In this document: piece after piece, positions 8,548-16,946 of the stretch
Numbering within the stretch: the first letter of the stretch is position 1
Layout of the letters: every line of letters begins with the position of its first letter
Assembly: GCA_030524585.1 (NCBI GenBank)
Contig: JAUNGJ010000005.1
Span: 17,191 to 81,190, forward strand
From: Eubacteriales bacterium
Lineage (GTDB): Bacteria; Bacillota; Clostridia; Lachnospirales; Lachnospiraceae
Reading direction: 5' to 3'
Length of the DNA stretch: 64,000 nt
The notes under the pieces: generated by a model
What the model was told of the DNA's origin: nothing
What the model saw: the letters and a program-made list of their open reading frames with translations, nothing else
Database searches by the model: none
Translations under genes and position numbers: made by a program

Positions 8548-9990
8548 TTATACTTGAGTTCCGATATAATAAAAGCCTTTGCATTCATCCAGTTTTACAT
8601 CCACCAGCTTTCCAATCAGCGTCTCATCCCCCGGGAAATGAACCAGTAAATTATTGTTGAGTCTTCCGGTGACCAGGGATGCATCATGATCATTTATAGA
8701 TTCTACAAGGGCGGTCATGATCTTTCCGGTATGGACGCTGCATACTTCCGCCGAAATATTCTGTACCTCCTCAAGCAATCTGTCAAACCTGTCCTTTATC
8801 ACATCCTGCGGAATCTGATTTTCCATTGTCGCCGCCGGTGTTCCGGTACGCTTGGAATAAATAAAGGTAAAGGCACTGTCATAACGGACCTTCTGAACAA
8901 CATCCAGGGTTTCCAGGAAGTCTTCCTCCGTTTCTCCCGGAAATCCCACAATAATATCTGTGGTAAGAGAGATATCCGGCATGGCCTCGCGAATCTTTGT
9001 TACCAGTTCCAGATACTGCTCCTTCGTGTATCTCCGGTTCATCTTCTTCAGAATCTCCGTGCTGCCTGACTGCATCGGCAGATGCAGGTGTCTGCATATT
9101 TTCTTTGAATTTTTCATTACTTCGATCAGCTCATCCGACAGATCCTTCGGGTGGGAAGTCATAAAGCGGATACGCTTCAATCCTTCAATCTTTTCAATTT
9201 CCTGAAGAAGCTCTGCAAATGTCATCGGCTCCTCCAGTGTCTTTCCATAAGAATTCACATTCTGGCCAAGAAGCATGACTTCGACTACTCCGTCTGCCAC
9301 CAATCGCTCAATTTCCCGAATGATTGCTCTTGGATCGCGGCTCCGCTCCCGTCCCCGCACATAGGGAACGATACAGTAGCTGCAGAAATTGTTGCAGCCA
9401 AACATAATATTCACTCCGGATTTAAAAGAAAATTTTCGCTCGCTTGGCAGATCCTCCACAATTCTGTCCGTATCTTTCCAGATATCGATGACCATTCTCT
9501 TTGACTCAAAGCAGGTTACAATCAGCTCTGCAAATTTATAAATATTATGGGTTCCGAAAATCAGATCTACGAAGCGATAGCTTTTTCTTAACTTTTCCAC
9601 AACCTTCGGTTCCTGCATCATACAGCCGCATAGTCCGATCATCATATGTGGATTCTTTTTCTTAACCCGGTTTAACTGTCCCAAACGTCCATATACCCGC
9701 ATATTAGCATTTTCACGGACTGTGCAGGTATTATATATGACAAAGTCTGCCTTTTCTTCGGCTGCTTCTTCTGTGTAACCGATCCGTTCCAGAATCCCCA
9801 CCAGCTTCTCGGAATCTCTGGCATTCATCTGACACCCAAAGGTAGTAACACAAAAGGTTGGCCTGCGGCCAAGCTCTTCAGAAAGCTTTGCAACATATGT
9901 CTTTGCCTTTTCTATGTAATAATACTGACGTTCTGGTTCTGTCTCTGGTATTTCGCTAGACAAACTGATGTCTGGATTCATCATATTCAT
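8548..9990 (-). CDS. miaB: tRNA-2-methylthio-N6-dimethylallyladenosine synthase MiaB
   Basis: Radical-SAM methylthiotransferase that turns i6A37 into ms2i6A37 in tRNA, downstream of MiaA. The N-terminal UPF0004 domain has the three auxiliary-cluster cysteines (TTFGCQMN, NTCTVRENA, GLCGCM). The radical SAM triad CNNFCSYC lies in GCNNFCSYCIVPYVRGRERS. A C-terminal TRAM domain ends the protein. The start is the ATG at 9990, 6 bases after AAAGGAA; a TTG two codons earlier lacks a site. The first 35 bases overlap the end of the DUF4250 gene, so the two are coupled. 480 residues, normal. miaB, mutS, mutL and miaA are often adjacent in Lachnospiraceae; here they are separated by about 3.2 kb. Confidence 0.97.
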   Translation of the reverse strand: MNMMNPDISLSSEIPETEPERQYYYIEKAKTYVAKLSEELGRRPTFCVTTFGCQMNARDSEKLVGILERIGYTEEAAEEKADFVIYNTCTVRENANMRVYGRLGQLNRVKKKNPHMMIGLCGCMMQEPKVVEKLRKSYRFVDLIFGTHNIYKFAELIVTCFESKRMVIDIWKDTDRIVEDLPSERKFSFKSGVNIMFGCNNFCSYCIVPYVRGRERSRDPRAIIREIERLVADGVVEVMLLGQNVNSYGKTLEEPMTFAELLQEIEKIEGLKRIRFMTSHPKDLSDELIEVMKNSKKICRHLHLPMQSGSTEILKKMNRRYTKEQYLELVTKIREAMPDISLTTDIIVGFPGETEEDFLETLDVVQKVRYDSAFTFIYSKRTGTPAATMENQIPQDVIKDRFDRLLEEVQNISAEVCSVHTGKIMTALVESINDHDASLVTGRLNNNLLVHFPGDETLIGKLVDVKLDECKGFYYIGTQV

Positions 9991-10135
9991 AATCAATTCC
10001 TTTCAGTTTTTCCTCCAATTCATGCTGATCCACATGCAAATCTTCACACAAAGCGCTCAGGGACGGATAGAAATCCCGAAGCTTTGTGTTGACTACGCTT
10101 AATAATAACATCGGATCTTTTGGCAATTCCTGCAT
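9956..10135 (-). CDS. DUF4250 domain protein
   Basis: A 59-residue protein starting MQELPKDPMLLLSVVNTKLR, which matches the DUF4250 family of small clostridial proteins, usually encoded beside miaB. The start at 10135 is supported by GAGGGGG 7 bases upstream; the frame extends further up but would run through the neighbouring gene. A predicted small helical fold can be inferred from residues LSALCEDLHVDQHELEEKL, which resembles a helix-turn-helix-like bundle. It overlaps miaB by 35 bases and begins 1 base after the DUF896 gene. Function unknown; the constant neighbourhood suggests a role linked to translation or tRNA modification. Confidence 0.8.
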   Translation of the reverse strand: MQELPKDPMLLLSVVNTKLRDFYPSLSALCEDLHVDQHELEEKLKGIDYEYDESRHQFV

Positions 10136-10136
10136 T

Positions 10137-10358
10137 TTAATTCCCCCTCTGTCTTCCGTGTTTTTTCCCAAGATCTGTAATACTCCCGTCCGCTTCCTGA
10201 ATCGAAATATTATTAAGCTGTGACGTGAGATTACACTTTACGGATTCAATATATTCTCTTCTCAGTATCTGCTGTTCCTTTTTCTCAGCTTCTGTAAGGC
10301 CTTCAGCCTTGGATTTGTGATATAATTCATTAATTCTTGCAATTTTTGTTTTATCCAT
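10137..10358 (-). CDS. DUF896 (UPF0291, YnzC-type) protein
   Basis: A 73-residue protein with KIARINELYHKSKAEGLTEA followed by EKKEQQILRREYIESVK, the full signature of the UPF0291/DUF896 family. Members form a two-helix hairpin; in Bacillus subtilis the relative YneB-locus SosA/YnzC proteins are small, and most have no known role. It is the first gene of the DUF896-DUF4250-miaB operon, with its own promoter about 60 bases upstream. The stop is one base from the next start, so translation is likely coupled. Confidence 0.88.
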   Translation of the reverse strand: MDKTKIARINELYHKSKAEGLTEAEKKEQQILRREYIESVKCNLTSQLNNISIQEADGSITDLGKKHGRQRGN

Positions 10359-10399
10359 TGTAAAAACAGTTCCTTTCCATATCTTTCACTGCATCCTTC

Positions 10400-10428
10400 A
10401 TCTTACACTAAATGGAACGGTCAGGCAA
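10400..10428 (-). promoter_or_regulatory. Promoter of the DUF896-DUF4250-miaB operon
   Basis: TTGCCT (10428-10423), 17 bases, TAAGAT (10405-10400), about 42 bases before the DUF896 ATG. Both boxes fit sigma-A. Confidence 0.6.
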
Positions 10429-10441
10429 CTAAATTAAAAAA

Positions 10442-10816
10442 TTAACTGCTGTAGTTTTCCAGAAATCCATACAGCTCTTCCATGTTTTCCATATATTTTC
10501 CGTTCTTCACTTCGTTCTGCAGGGTAACCGGAAGCGTTTCCACTTCTATGCTTGTATATTCATAAACGGTCTTTTTATCCCCCAAATAGACAACGACATA
10601 TCCGTTTTTTTCCATTAAATAATAACATTCATTTTTCAGCGCTTCGCCTTCTGTCTCAATGCTCTCCTGCGTTTCATTATCCTTAGTCTCAGAATACTTC
10701 TCTTCCTCCGCACGCTCCATAGCCGCATGATAACTGATCTGATATGCACTGGATACAAGAAGCATTAGGATCAAACCGATAATCACAAAACCGATACTAT
10801 ACTTTCTATCACTCAT
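10442..10816 (-). CDS. Membrane-anchored protein with BofC-like C-terminal domain
   Basis: 124 residues. Residues about 8-28 form one transmembrane segment, followed by an acidic, glutamate-rich linker and a C-terminal module containing CYYLMEKNGYVVVYLGDK and a LPVTLQNEVKNG stretch. That pattern resembles the C-terminal domain of BofC, a forespore protein that restrains the sigma-K checkpoint protease in Bacillus; clostridia carry many shorter proteins with only this domain. It lies next to a SpoVB-type flippase, so a role around sporulation or the envelope is possible but unproven. A clear AGGAG precedes the ATG. Confidence 0.55.
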   Translation of the reverse strand: MSDRKYSIGFVIIGLILMLLVSSAYQISYHAAMERAEEEKYSETKDNETQESIETEGEALKNECYYLMEKNGYVVVYLGDKKTVYEYTSIEVETLPVTLQNEVKNGKYMENMEELYGFLENYSS

Positions 10817-10892
10817 AAGGACATCTCCTTTTTTAGTATAGTATCGGCCCGATCGCTATAATTTATTCAATTACGGATTCACTTTATCCGTC

Positions 10893-12542
10893 TTAGTGAA
10901 GCAGATGAAATTTATAAAGCATATTGATAATCGTTCTGCCTTTTGGAAGAGTGATAAGCTCTTCTTCTGTTACTCCCCGCAGAAGAATCAGACAGATAAA
11001 GTATACAACAACAGCCGCAATCAGAGCAAAGACCGTAGCAATTCTTGCTCCGGCAAACAGTTCGAAAAGCAAATGAACCAGCAGTGCAATTATACTCATG
11101 ATTATAGATGAAATTGTCGGGATTACAAAGGTCTTCCTGTACTCCTGAACATATCCGCAGGCTGTCCTAAGATCCCTGGCATTCAAAATACAGATTGCTC
11201 CAGCGAAAATGATCTTGCTTGCCACAATCGAATAGATGCTCCACTTAAACGCTACCAGCATAATGTACAGTGCAATCAGATGAATGACCAGAGAAATTGC
11301 TGCATTTTTCACCGGCTTTGACATGTGATCCATTCCCTGAAGCGCCGCATTGGTAACCGTTGACAGACAGAAAAATACAACCGATATTCCGCCAATCTGC
11401 AGAAGCAGAGCGGGTATGGTATTATCCTGTGTAAAATATAAGAGATCCAGAATCGGTTTCGCTAAAGTAATAAAGCCCGCTGCACAGGGGATGGCAATGA
11501 TCATATTAAACCGGCTGACCACTTCAATCTTATTATGTATCTGTTTGCGGCTTCCGGTCTGAATGGTTGCCACCAGGCTTGGCATAAAGGATGCGGCCAG
11601 AGCGCTTGCCACGCTGAGAGGTATATTTGTCATGGTATCATACTGACCGCTAAACATTCCCAGAAGCTCCGTATATTCTTTCTTTGGCACCCCCTGAATT
11701 GCCATAATATTTGTAAATACAGCCTGATCAAGCAGATTGCTGATATTGTAAACAGTCGCGCTTAAAATAACTGGCGCAATGGTAAAGAGCAGTACCTTAC
11801 AGATATGTCTGCCGCTCTCTTTTCTGTGTCCGGTATCCCGTTTCATCTGCCGTTTCAGAGTTTTCTTATAAGCCCCAAAAAGAGCGACCAGAAACAGCAG
11901 TGCCATAAGGGCTCCCGCCACCGTTCCCAGAGTAGCTCCGGCCGCCGCATAGGCAGCCCCATAGGACTTCTTATCTGCTCCGGAGGCCATGTTCTGTCCA
12001 ACCTTCATAAGCATATAGGCTCCCACAATGCTGACGATTGCATTTACAATCTGTTCCAGCGTCTGAGAAACCGCCGTGGGAATCATCGTTCCGAATCCCT
12101 GAAAGAATCCCCGGAATACTCCGAGAAAGGCAACAATCAGGATACACGGCGCCAATACCCTAAGCGCATAGACGGACAGATCTACCTTCATGATATCTGC
12201 CGCGATAAATCCCGCACCGAAGAACACGATTGCCGTCACCAGGCCTCCGGCAACGATTGCGAAGGTCATTGCACCCTTGTATACCCGATATGCATTCTTA
12301 TACTGTCCGGTGGCAACCCTGGCCGATACCAGCTTGGAAACTGCCATCGGAAGACTGTAGGAGGTAAGCATCAGGGCAAGGTTGTACACCTGAAATACCA
12401 TGCCGTAGTAACCGTTTCCCTCGGCTCCCATAATATTTGTTACCGGAATACGGTAAGCCAATCCGATGATCTTTGTTATTAATGCTGTTGCCGCAAGAAT
12501 TGCCCCCTGCATTAAGAAACTGTTTTCTTTTTTCTTTGCCAT
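10893..12542 (-). CDS. SpoVB/MurJ-type polysaccharide (lipid II) flippase
   Basis: A 549-residue protein of the MVF/MATE-like superfamily with about 14 transmembrane helices, starting FLMQGAILAATALITKIIGL and containing the early RIPVTNIMGAEGNGYYGMVF motif typical of SpoVB-type exporters. Such proteins move lipid-linked precursors across the membrane; SpoVB is needed for spore cortex and MurJ/YtgP for the vegetative wall. Which of these applies cannot be told from sequence alone, though the neighbouring ybeY-phoH-yqfD-yqfC sporulation-linked cluster favours SpoVB. AAGGAA lies 8 bases before the ATG. A weak 6-bp hairpin at 10873-10891 lies just beyond the stop. Confidence 0.85.
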   Translation of the reverse strand: MAKKKENSFLMQGAILAATALITKIIGLAYRIPVTNIMGAEGNGYYGMVFQVYNLALMLTSYSLPMAVSKLVSARVATGQYKNAYRVYKGAMTFAIVAGGLVTAIVFFGAGFIAADIMKVDLSVYALRVLAPCILIVAFLGVFRGFFQGFGTMIPTAVSQTLEQIVNAIVSIVGAYMLMKVGQNMASGADKKSYGAAYAAAGATLGTVAGALMALLFLVALFGAYKKTLKRQMKRDTGHRKESGRHICKVLLFTIAPVILSATVYNISNLLDQAVFTNIMAIQGVPKKEYTELLGMFSGQYDTMTNIPLSVASALAASFMPSLVATIQTGSRKQIHNKIEVVSRFNMIIAIPCAAGFITLAKPILDLLYFTQDNTIPALLLQIGGISVVFFCLSTVTNAALQGMDHMSKPVKNAAISLVIHLIALYIMLVAFKWSIYSIVASKIIFAGAICILNARDLRTACGYVQEYRKTFVIPTISSIIMSIIALLVHLLFELFAGARIATVFALIAAVVVYFICLILLRGVTEEELITLPKGRTIINMLYKFHLLH

Positions 12543-12561
12543 AACTTATATTCCTTCGTTA

Positions 12562-13056
12562 TTATCTGAGAATCTGAAGCTTTTCAAGAATCTGTCTCTG
12601 CTTTTCTTCCATCACCATACGTTCTTCCTCTTCCATATGGTCGTAACCTATTAAGTGTAACATAGAATGAACAATTAGGAAAGCAAATTCTCTCTTAACG
12701 GAATGTCCATATTCTTCTGCCTGCATAGTCACCTTATCCTTGGAAATTACAATATCGCCCAGCACAAGCTCTCCTGTTTCCGGATGAAAACAGTCATCCC
12801 GCTTTTCGAGAAACTCAAAGCTTCCGGGAACTGCAAAGTCGATCATTGGAAAAGAAAGTACATCCGTCGGGCGGTCGATCCCACGGAACTCCAAATTCAT
12901 CCTGTGAATCTCCGGATCAGTGGTCAGCAAAAGGTTTACCTCTGCTTCATAAGGGCAGCCGGCATAATCCAGCACGGCTTCCGTCACTTCTGATGCAATC
13001 TCCTGGCAGGGAATGTCAAGCGTCTGTTCGCCTTCTTCCTCAAAATAAAGCGTCAT
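12562..13056 (-). CDS. ybeY: Endoribonuclease YbeY (16S rRNA maturation)
   Basis: Metal-dependent single-strand endoribonuclease that takes part in 3' end maturation of 16S rRNA and in ribosome quality control. The zinc-binding HSMLHLIGYDH motif places ligands at His130, His134 and His140. The conserved RPTDVLSFP block is at 62-70. Length 164 residues, typical. AAGGAG stands 9 bases before the ATG. It follows phoH by 19 bases, the usual phoH-ybeY pair. Confidence 0.96.
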   Translation of the reverse strand: MTLYFEEEGEQTLDIPCQEIASEVTEAVLDYAGCPYEAEVNLLLTTDPEIHRMNLEFRGIDRPTDVLSFPMIDFAVPGSFEFLEKRDDCFHPETGELVLGDIVISKDKVTMQAEEYGHSVKREFAFLIVHSMLHLIGYDHMEEEERMVMEEKQRQILEKLQILR

Positions 13057-13075
13057 TCTTTAAGTCTCCTTTACG

Positions 13076-14062
13076 TTATCTTTTCTTTCGTTCTTTTGAA
13101 CGGGTTTTCTTTGACTCATAATCCTCATATGCCTTGACAATCCTCTGTACCAGCGGATGCCTTACCACATCCCGGCTGGTTAGATGGCAGATGGAAATTT
13201 CATCAATATTCTTCACCACCGAAACCGCAACATCAAGACCGGAGGTCTGACCGGCAGGCAAATCCTTCTGAGTGGAATCTCCGGTAATGACCACTTTGGA
13301 GCCAAACCCGATTCGGGTCAGAAACATCTTCATCTGTGCAGGCGTTGTATTCTGTGCCTCATCCAGAATAATGAATGCATTATCGAGAGTTCTTCCGCGC
13401 ATATAGGCAAGGGGCGCCACTTCAATCAATCCTTTTTCTGAGTTTTTCAAAAAGCTCTCTGCGCCCATGATCTGGTACAGTGCATCATAAAGCGGTCTTA
13501 AATAGGGATCGATCTTACTCTGCAGATCACCGGGAAGGAATCCCAGCTTCTCTCCGGCCTCAATGGCCGGGCGGGTAAGAATGATACGCCCTACTTCATT
13601 ATTTTTAAAAGCAGTGATCGCCATTGCCATCGCAAGATAGGTCTTTCCGGTTCCTGCCGGCCCAAGACCAAACACGATCATCTGTTTGCGGATTGCATCC
13701 ACATACTTCTTCTGTCCCAGCGTCTTTGGCTTAATTGGCCTGCCCTGAAGGGTATGGCAGATCACATCCCCGTCAATTTCAAGCACCTTTCCCTCGCTGT
13801 CTTCCATAGAAAGGGCAAGGGTATAATCTACATTCTGCTCCTGAATCTGGTTTCCTCTTCTGGAAAGCTCCACAAGCTGGGTTAGAACACTTTTCGCCTT
13901 CGAAGCCGCCGATTCTTCCCCTAATATCTTAACGGTATCATTTCTCGCGATCATCGTCACATGAAGTGTCCGTTCTATCTTTTTTGCATAAGCATCAAAC
14001 TGTCCAAACACATTCGCCTGATGGACAGCAGGAATATCTATCGTTGTCTCAATCATCCCCAT
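13076..14062 (-). CDS. phoH: PhoH family P-loop ATPase (YbeZ type)
   Basis: An N-terminal KH-like region is followed by a PhoH ATPase domain with Walker A GPAGTGKTYLAMA and Walker B IILDEAQNTTP, then a basic tail. In many bacteria YbeZ binds YbeY and helps it on rRNA; the adjacent ybeY fits that. Three in-frame ATG codons lie at 14071, 14062 and 14056. I chose 14062 because GGAGG is 9 bases upstream; 14071 would sit directly on that site. The gene start lies inside the yqfD end, so they overlap by about 14 bases and are co-translated. 328 residues. Confidence 0.93.
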   Translation of the reverse strand: MGMIETTIDIPAVHQANVFGQFDAYAKKIERTLHVTMIARNDTVKILGEESAASKAKSVLTQLVELSRRGNQIQEQNVDYTLALSMEDSEGKVLEIDGDVICHTLQGRPIKPKTLGQKKYVDAIRKQMIVFGLGPAGTGKTYLAMAMAITAFKNNEVGRIILTRPAIEAGEKLGFLPGDLQSKIDPYLRPLYDALYQIMGAESFLKNSEKGLIEVAPLAYMRGRTLDNAFIILDEAQNTTPAQMKMFLTRIGFGSKVVITGDSTQKDLPAGQTSGLDVAVSVVKNIDEISICHLTSRDVVRHPLVQRIVKAYEDYESKKTRSKERKKR

Positions 14063-15299
14063 CTGCAACATCCTCCGCTATACTGACAGGCTGCTCTGTA
14101 CCGATGTCTGTAATAACCGTCAGAGTTCCCTTTGCCTGCGCCTGTAAAGGCCCTGTGTATATTTTAACATCATTCTGAATAATTTCTACCCCCTTTTTTT
14201 CAAGGCTATCCGCAAATCGGTGATATTCTTCACTTAAACTCTTCTGGATCGCCTCTTTATTATATTTCGTCTCTTCCAATATGTATGGAGTTGTCACTCT
14301 GCTTCCCCAGAAAACCGGCAGATAAAAATAGTTTCCAATGCGAAGCTGGCTGACGGTGGTCAGCTCATCGGAATACTCAAATTGATTTTTGGGATTGCCC
14401 AGCCAGAACAAGTGCTTTCCAAGCCGTAGATACAGTTCTTCCTTCTTAGGAGACAGATATTGCTTCTTAGCATATTCCAGATCGCAGCCGTTTTTATAAT
14501 CTATAATTATCTGTGCCCGAATATCGGCCTCTGCTTTTTGAAAATGATAGCCGATTGTCTCACCGGCATCATTTACTACCGGAACCGCTCCCGTCACCAG
14601 TATCTGCCCTTTGGTAACCTGCTCGCCTTCCGCCACACAGGGAAGCCCTTTGCGTACGATGATCTTCGTAATCACGCCGTCCTGGTCGGCAACAATATCT
14701 CTGCCCTCTTCGATTCCTTCCAATGCTTCCTTCTGTGTACTTACAATATCCTTGGAATCTTCATTTTCTTTAATCTGTACAATCAGGCGGCAGCCTTCTA
14801 TGGATGCGGATACCCATATGATTTCATCATAGGATTTCCTTATATCTTTTACAATGCGGTCACAATCTACCTGAGAAAGACGCATTCCGTGAGTTACCCC
14901 CTGCTCCGCCAGAAATGTGAGCAATGCTTCGTCCGTGTATTTCCGGTTTCCCCGCACATCGATACTCCACACAAATAAAGACAAAAAATAAATAAGCGCA
15001 ATACCAAATACTGCGCCTGCAAAGAACATTCTGCGCCTACGATAATGAAACAGATAAAAAGGAAGTCCGATCCGTTCTGTAATAACCACCTTGGCTCCGG
15101 TTTTCCTGATAATTGGTTTTAATTTGCGAAATCCGGATACAGACACATACATATCGTAGGAGCCATGCACCGGGGTAATGCCCCATATATAGATTCCCCG
15201 ATGGCTGCATGCATTCAGGAAACGTTCCGGAGAATAGCCAATAACTCTTATTTTTAAATAGCCTTTTATATATCGTAACATGGACAGAAGCAATTCCAC
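14049..15299 (-). CDS. yqfD: Sporulation protein YqfD
   Basis: YqfD is a membrane protein of the sigma-E regulon, required for efficient sporulation in Bacillus subtilis. The N-terminal YIKGYLKIRVIGYSPERFLN region is diagnostic. One transmembrane helix lies near residues 90-110, followed by a long external domain with the FVWSIDVRGN motif. The GTG at 15299 is preferred because AAAGGAG is 5 bases upstream; an in-frame GTG at 15305 overlaps that site, and an ATG at 15281 is a second option. It starts 11 bases after the yqfC stop and overlaps phoH. 416 residues, as in relatives. Confidence 0.93.
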   Translation of the reverse strand: MELLLSMLRYIKGYLKIRVIGYSPERFLNACSHRGIYIWGITPVHGSYDMYVSVSGFRKLKPIIRKTGAKVVITERIGLPFYLFHYRRRRMFFAGAVFGIALIYFLSLFVWSIDVRGNRKYTDEALLTFLAEQGVTHGMRLSQVDCDRIVKDIRKSYDEIIWVSASIEGCRLIVQIKENEDSKDIVSTQKEALEGIEEGRDIVADQDGVITKIIVRKGLPCVAEGEQVTKGQILVTGAVPVVNDAGETIGYHFQKAEADIRAQIIIDYKNGCDLEYAKKQYLSPKKEELYLRLGKHLFWLGNPKNQFEYSDELTTVSQLRIGNYFYLPVFWGSRVTTPYILEETKYNKEAIQKSLSEEYHRFADSLEKKGVEIIQNDVKIYTGPLQAQAKGTLTVITDIGTEQPVSIAEDVADGDD

Positions 15300-15309
15300 G
15301 CTCACTCCT

Positions 15310-15603
15310 TTAATTTATATATTCGATCTCCGTAATTTTTCCCGTAATTTTCATTTCATCATTGGTATAATATTCAACCTGCAATCTTTTTCCTGTAATT
15401 CTTATCTGTCCGGTTTTTGTCTGTATACGGATCAAAAGATCCGTATACTCAAGGATTCCCCTGTAATTTTCTACAAGCAGCTCCGCCTGACCGGTCACGG
15501 TCAGAATCGGTGCCCCCAATACTACATCCTTAGGCATTCCGGATATGTCCGACACTTGATTTAGGAGTCTGTGTCCGGTATCTGTACCCTTCTTTTCTTT
15601 CAT
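15310..15603 (-). CDS. yqfC: Sporulation protein YqfC
   Basis: YqfC is a small sigma-E-dependent sporulation protein, nearly always followed by yqfD as here. The 97-residue product has the family core MPKDVVLGAPILTVTGQAEL, ENYRGILEYTD and LIRIQTKTGQI. Oddly, the ATG at 15603 directly abuts the T-tract of the terminator of the upstream flavoprotein gene, and no proper ribosome site exists before it; the only purine-rich run is GTGG, 7 bases away. An earlier ATG at 15618 lies inside the terminator stem. Translation may be leaderless or depend on a hidden sporulation promoter. The protein identity itself is secure. Confidence 0.9.
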   Translation of the reverse strand: MKEKKGTDTGHRLLNQVSDISGMPKDVVLGAPILTVTGQAELLVENYRGILEYTDLLIRIQTKTGQIRITGKRLQVEYYTNDEMKITGKITEIEYIN

Positions 15604-15644
15604 AAAAAAACCACACATAGTTTTATGACTATTCTATGTGTGGT
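15604..15644 (-). terminator. Strong terminator after the FprA gene, abutting the yqfC start
   Basis: An 11-bp perfect stem ACCACACATAG/CTATGTGTGGT (15610-15644) with a 13-base loop is followed on the minus strand by a run of seven T (15610-15604). The next base begins the yqfC start codon. Confidence 0.9.
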
Positions 15645-15667
15645 CTGATTTAGTTATGCATTCCTAT

Positions 15668-16828
15668 CTATTCTGCACACAGCTCTTTCGCAAGAGCCTC
15701 AATTTGTGCTTTGGTCTCTTCCTTTACTCCGGATTTTACTGTGACAGTAGTATCTGTCCATGTGAGATTCTTACAGCCTTCCAGCTTTGCCTTCATAGCC
15801 TTGGCTGCTGTCGGTGCCCAGGAGCCATTTTCAATCACCCCAATCGTCCTGCTCTGATAGTTGCGGGCTTTTAATCCCTCCAGGAAGGTCTCCATAACCG
15901 GAAAGAGCCCCGCATTATAAGTAATACCAGCAAGAACAAGCTTACTGTGCCGGAATGCATCTTCTATGCATTCATACATATCTTCACGGGCAAGATCTGC
16001 AAGCACTACACGCGGACAGCCAAATTCTTTTAGCTTCTCTTCCAAAAGCTCTGCCGCCTTTCTGGTGTTGCCGTAAACAGAAGCATATACAATCATAACG
16101 CCCTCCGTCTCCGCAGTGTAGGAGGACCAGATATGATAAAGATTCAGGTAATATTCCAGATTCTCCGAAAGAACCGGTCCGTGCAAAGGGCAGATCATCT
16201 TAATATCCAGTGCAGATACTTTCTTCAGAAGTGCCTGTACCTGAACGCCGTATTTTCCGACAATGCCAAAATAATAGCGTCTTGCCTCACATGCCCATGA
16301 ATCCTCTATATCCAGGGCGCCAAATTTGCCAAAGCCGTCTGCAGAAAACAGAACCCTGTCAGCGCTGTCATAAGTAACCATGACTTCTGGCCAGTGAACC
16401 ATCGGAGCGAAGATAAAAGTAAGCTCATGCTTTCCAAGAGACAGTGTCCCATTATTTGCAACGACGATCTTTCTGTCTTCCAGATCTACATCGTAGAAAT
16501 TATCCATCATCTGGAAAGATTTCACGTTGCCTATGACCTTCGCCTCCGGATATGCCTCTAAAAATTTATCAATATTTGCTGAATGATCCGGCTCCATATG
16601 CTGTACCACCAGATAATCCGGCTTCCGTTCTCCTAATACTTCTGCAATATTTTGAAGCCATTCTTTACCAAAATGTACGTCAACGGTATCCATAACGGCA
16701 ATTTTCTCGTCCATAATCACATAGGAATTGTATGCCATGCCGTTCGGCACATCAAACTGTCCCTCAAACAGATCAATCTCATGATCGTTCACACCAACGT
16801 AAAAAATGTCATTTGTAATATTCTCCAC
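15668..16828 (-). CDS. FprA-type (A-type) flavodiiron protein
   Basis: A-type flavoproteins reduce oxygen, or in some cases nitric oxide, to protect anaerobes. The N-terminal metallo-beta-lactamase-like domain carries the diiron ligands in HMEPDHS, in a VHWPEVMV histidine region and in PLHGPV. The C-terminal flavodoxin domain starts near residue 255 with VYASVYGNTRKAA, the FMN phosphate loop. Total 386 residues. Translation starts with GTG, 9 bases after GGAGG. It is monocistronic, with a strong promoter of its own and a strong terminator. Electron donor genes such as rubredoxin are not adjacent. Confidence 0.93.
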   Translation of the reverse strand: MENITNDIFYVGVNDHEIDLFEGQFDVPNGMAYNSYVIMDEKIAVMDTVDVHFGKEWLQNIAEVLGERKPDYLVVQHMEPDHSANIDKFLEAYPEAKVIGNVKSFQMMDNFYDVDLEDRKIVVANNGTLSLGKHELTFIFAPMVHWPEVMVTYDSADRVLFSADGFGKFGALDIEDSWACEARRYYFGIVGKYGVQVQALLKKVSALDIKMICPLHGPVLSENLEYYLNLYHIWSSYTAETEGVMIVYASVYGNTRKAAELLEEKLKEFGCPRVVLADLAREDMYECIEDAFRHSKLVLAGITYNAGLFPVMETFLEGLKARNYQSRTIGVIENGSWAPTAAKAMKAKLEGCKNLTWTDTTVTVKSGVKEETKAQIEALAKELCAE

Positions 16829-16896
16829 TCTGTTTATCCTCCTTCACAACATACTATATGGTAAGTTCTATTACTTTCTATTCATATGTCGTGACT

Positions 16897-16925
16897 ATTA
16901 TATACCAGCAATTTCAGAATGGCAA
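16897..16925 (-). promoter_or_regulatory. Strong promoter of the flavodiiron gene
   Basis: TTGCCA (16925-16920), a 17-base spacer and a consensus TATAAT (16902-16897) lie about 70 bases upstream of the GTG. Confidence 0.75.
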
Positions 16926-16946
16926 GTCCGCGTTGTGGGATTCCGG

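Noticed and set aside
10873-10891. Hairpin ACGGAT/ATCCGT after the SpoVB-type gene
   Set aside because: The stem is only 6 bp and is not followed by a T-run, so it is not reported as a terminator.
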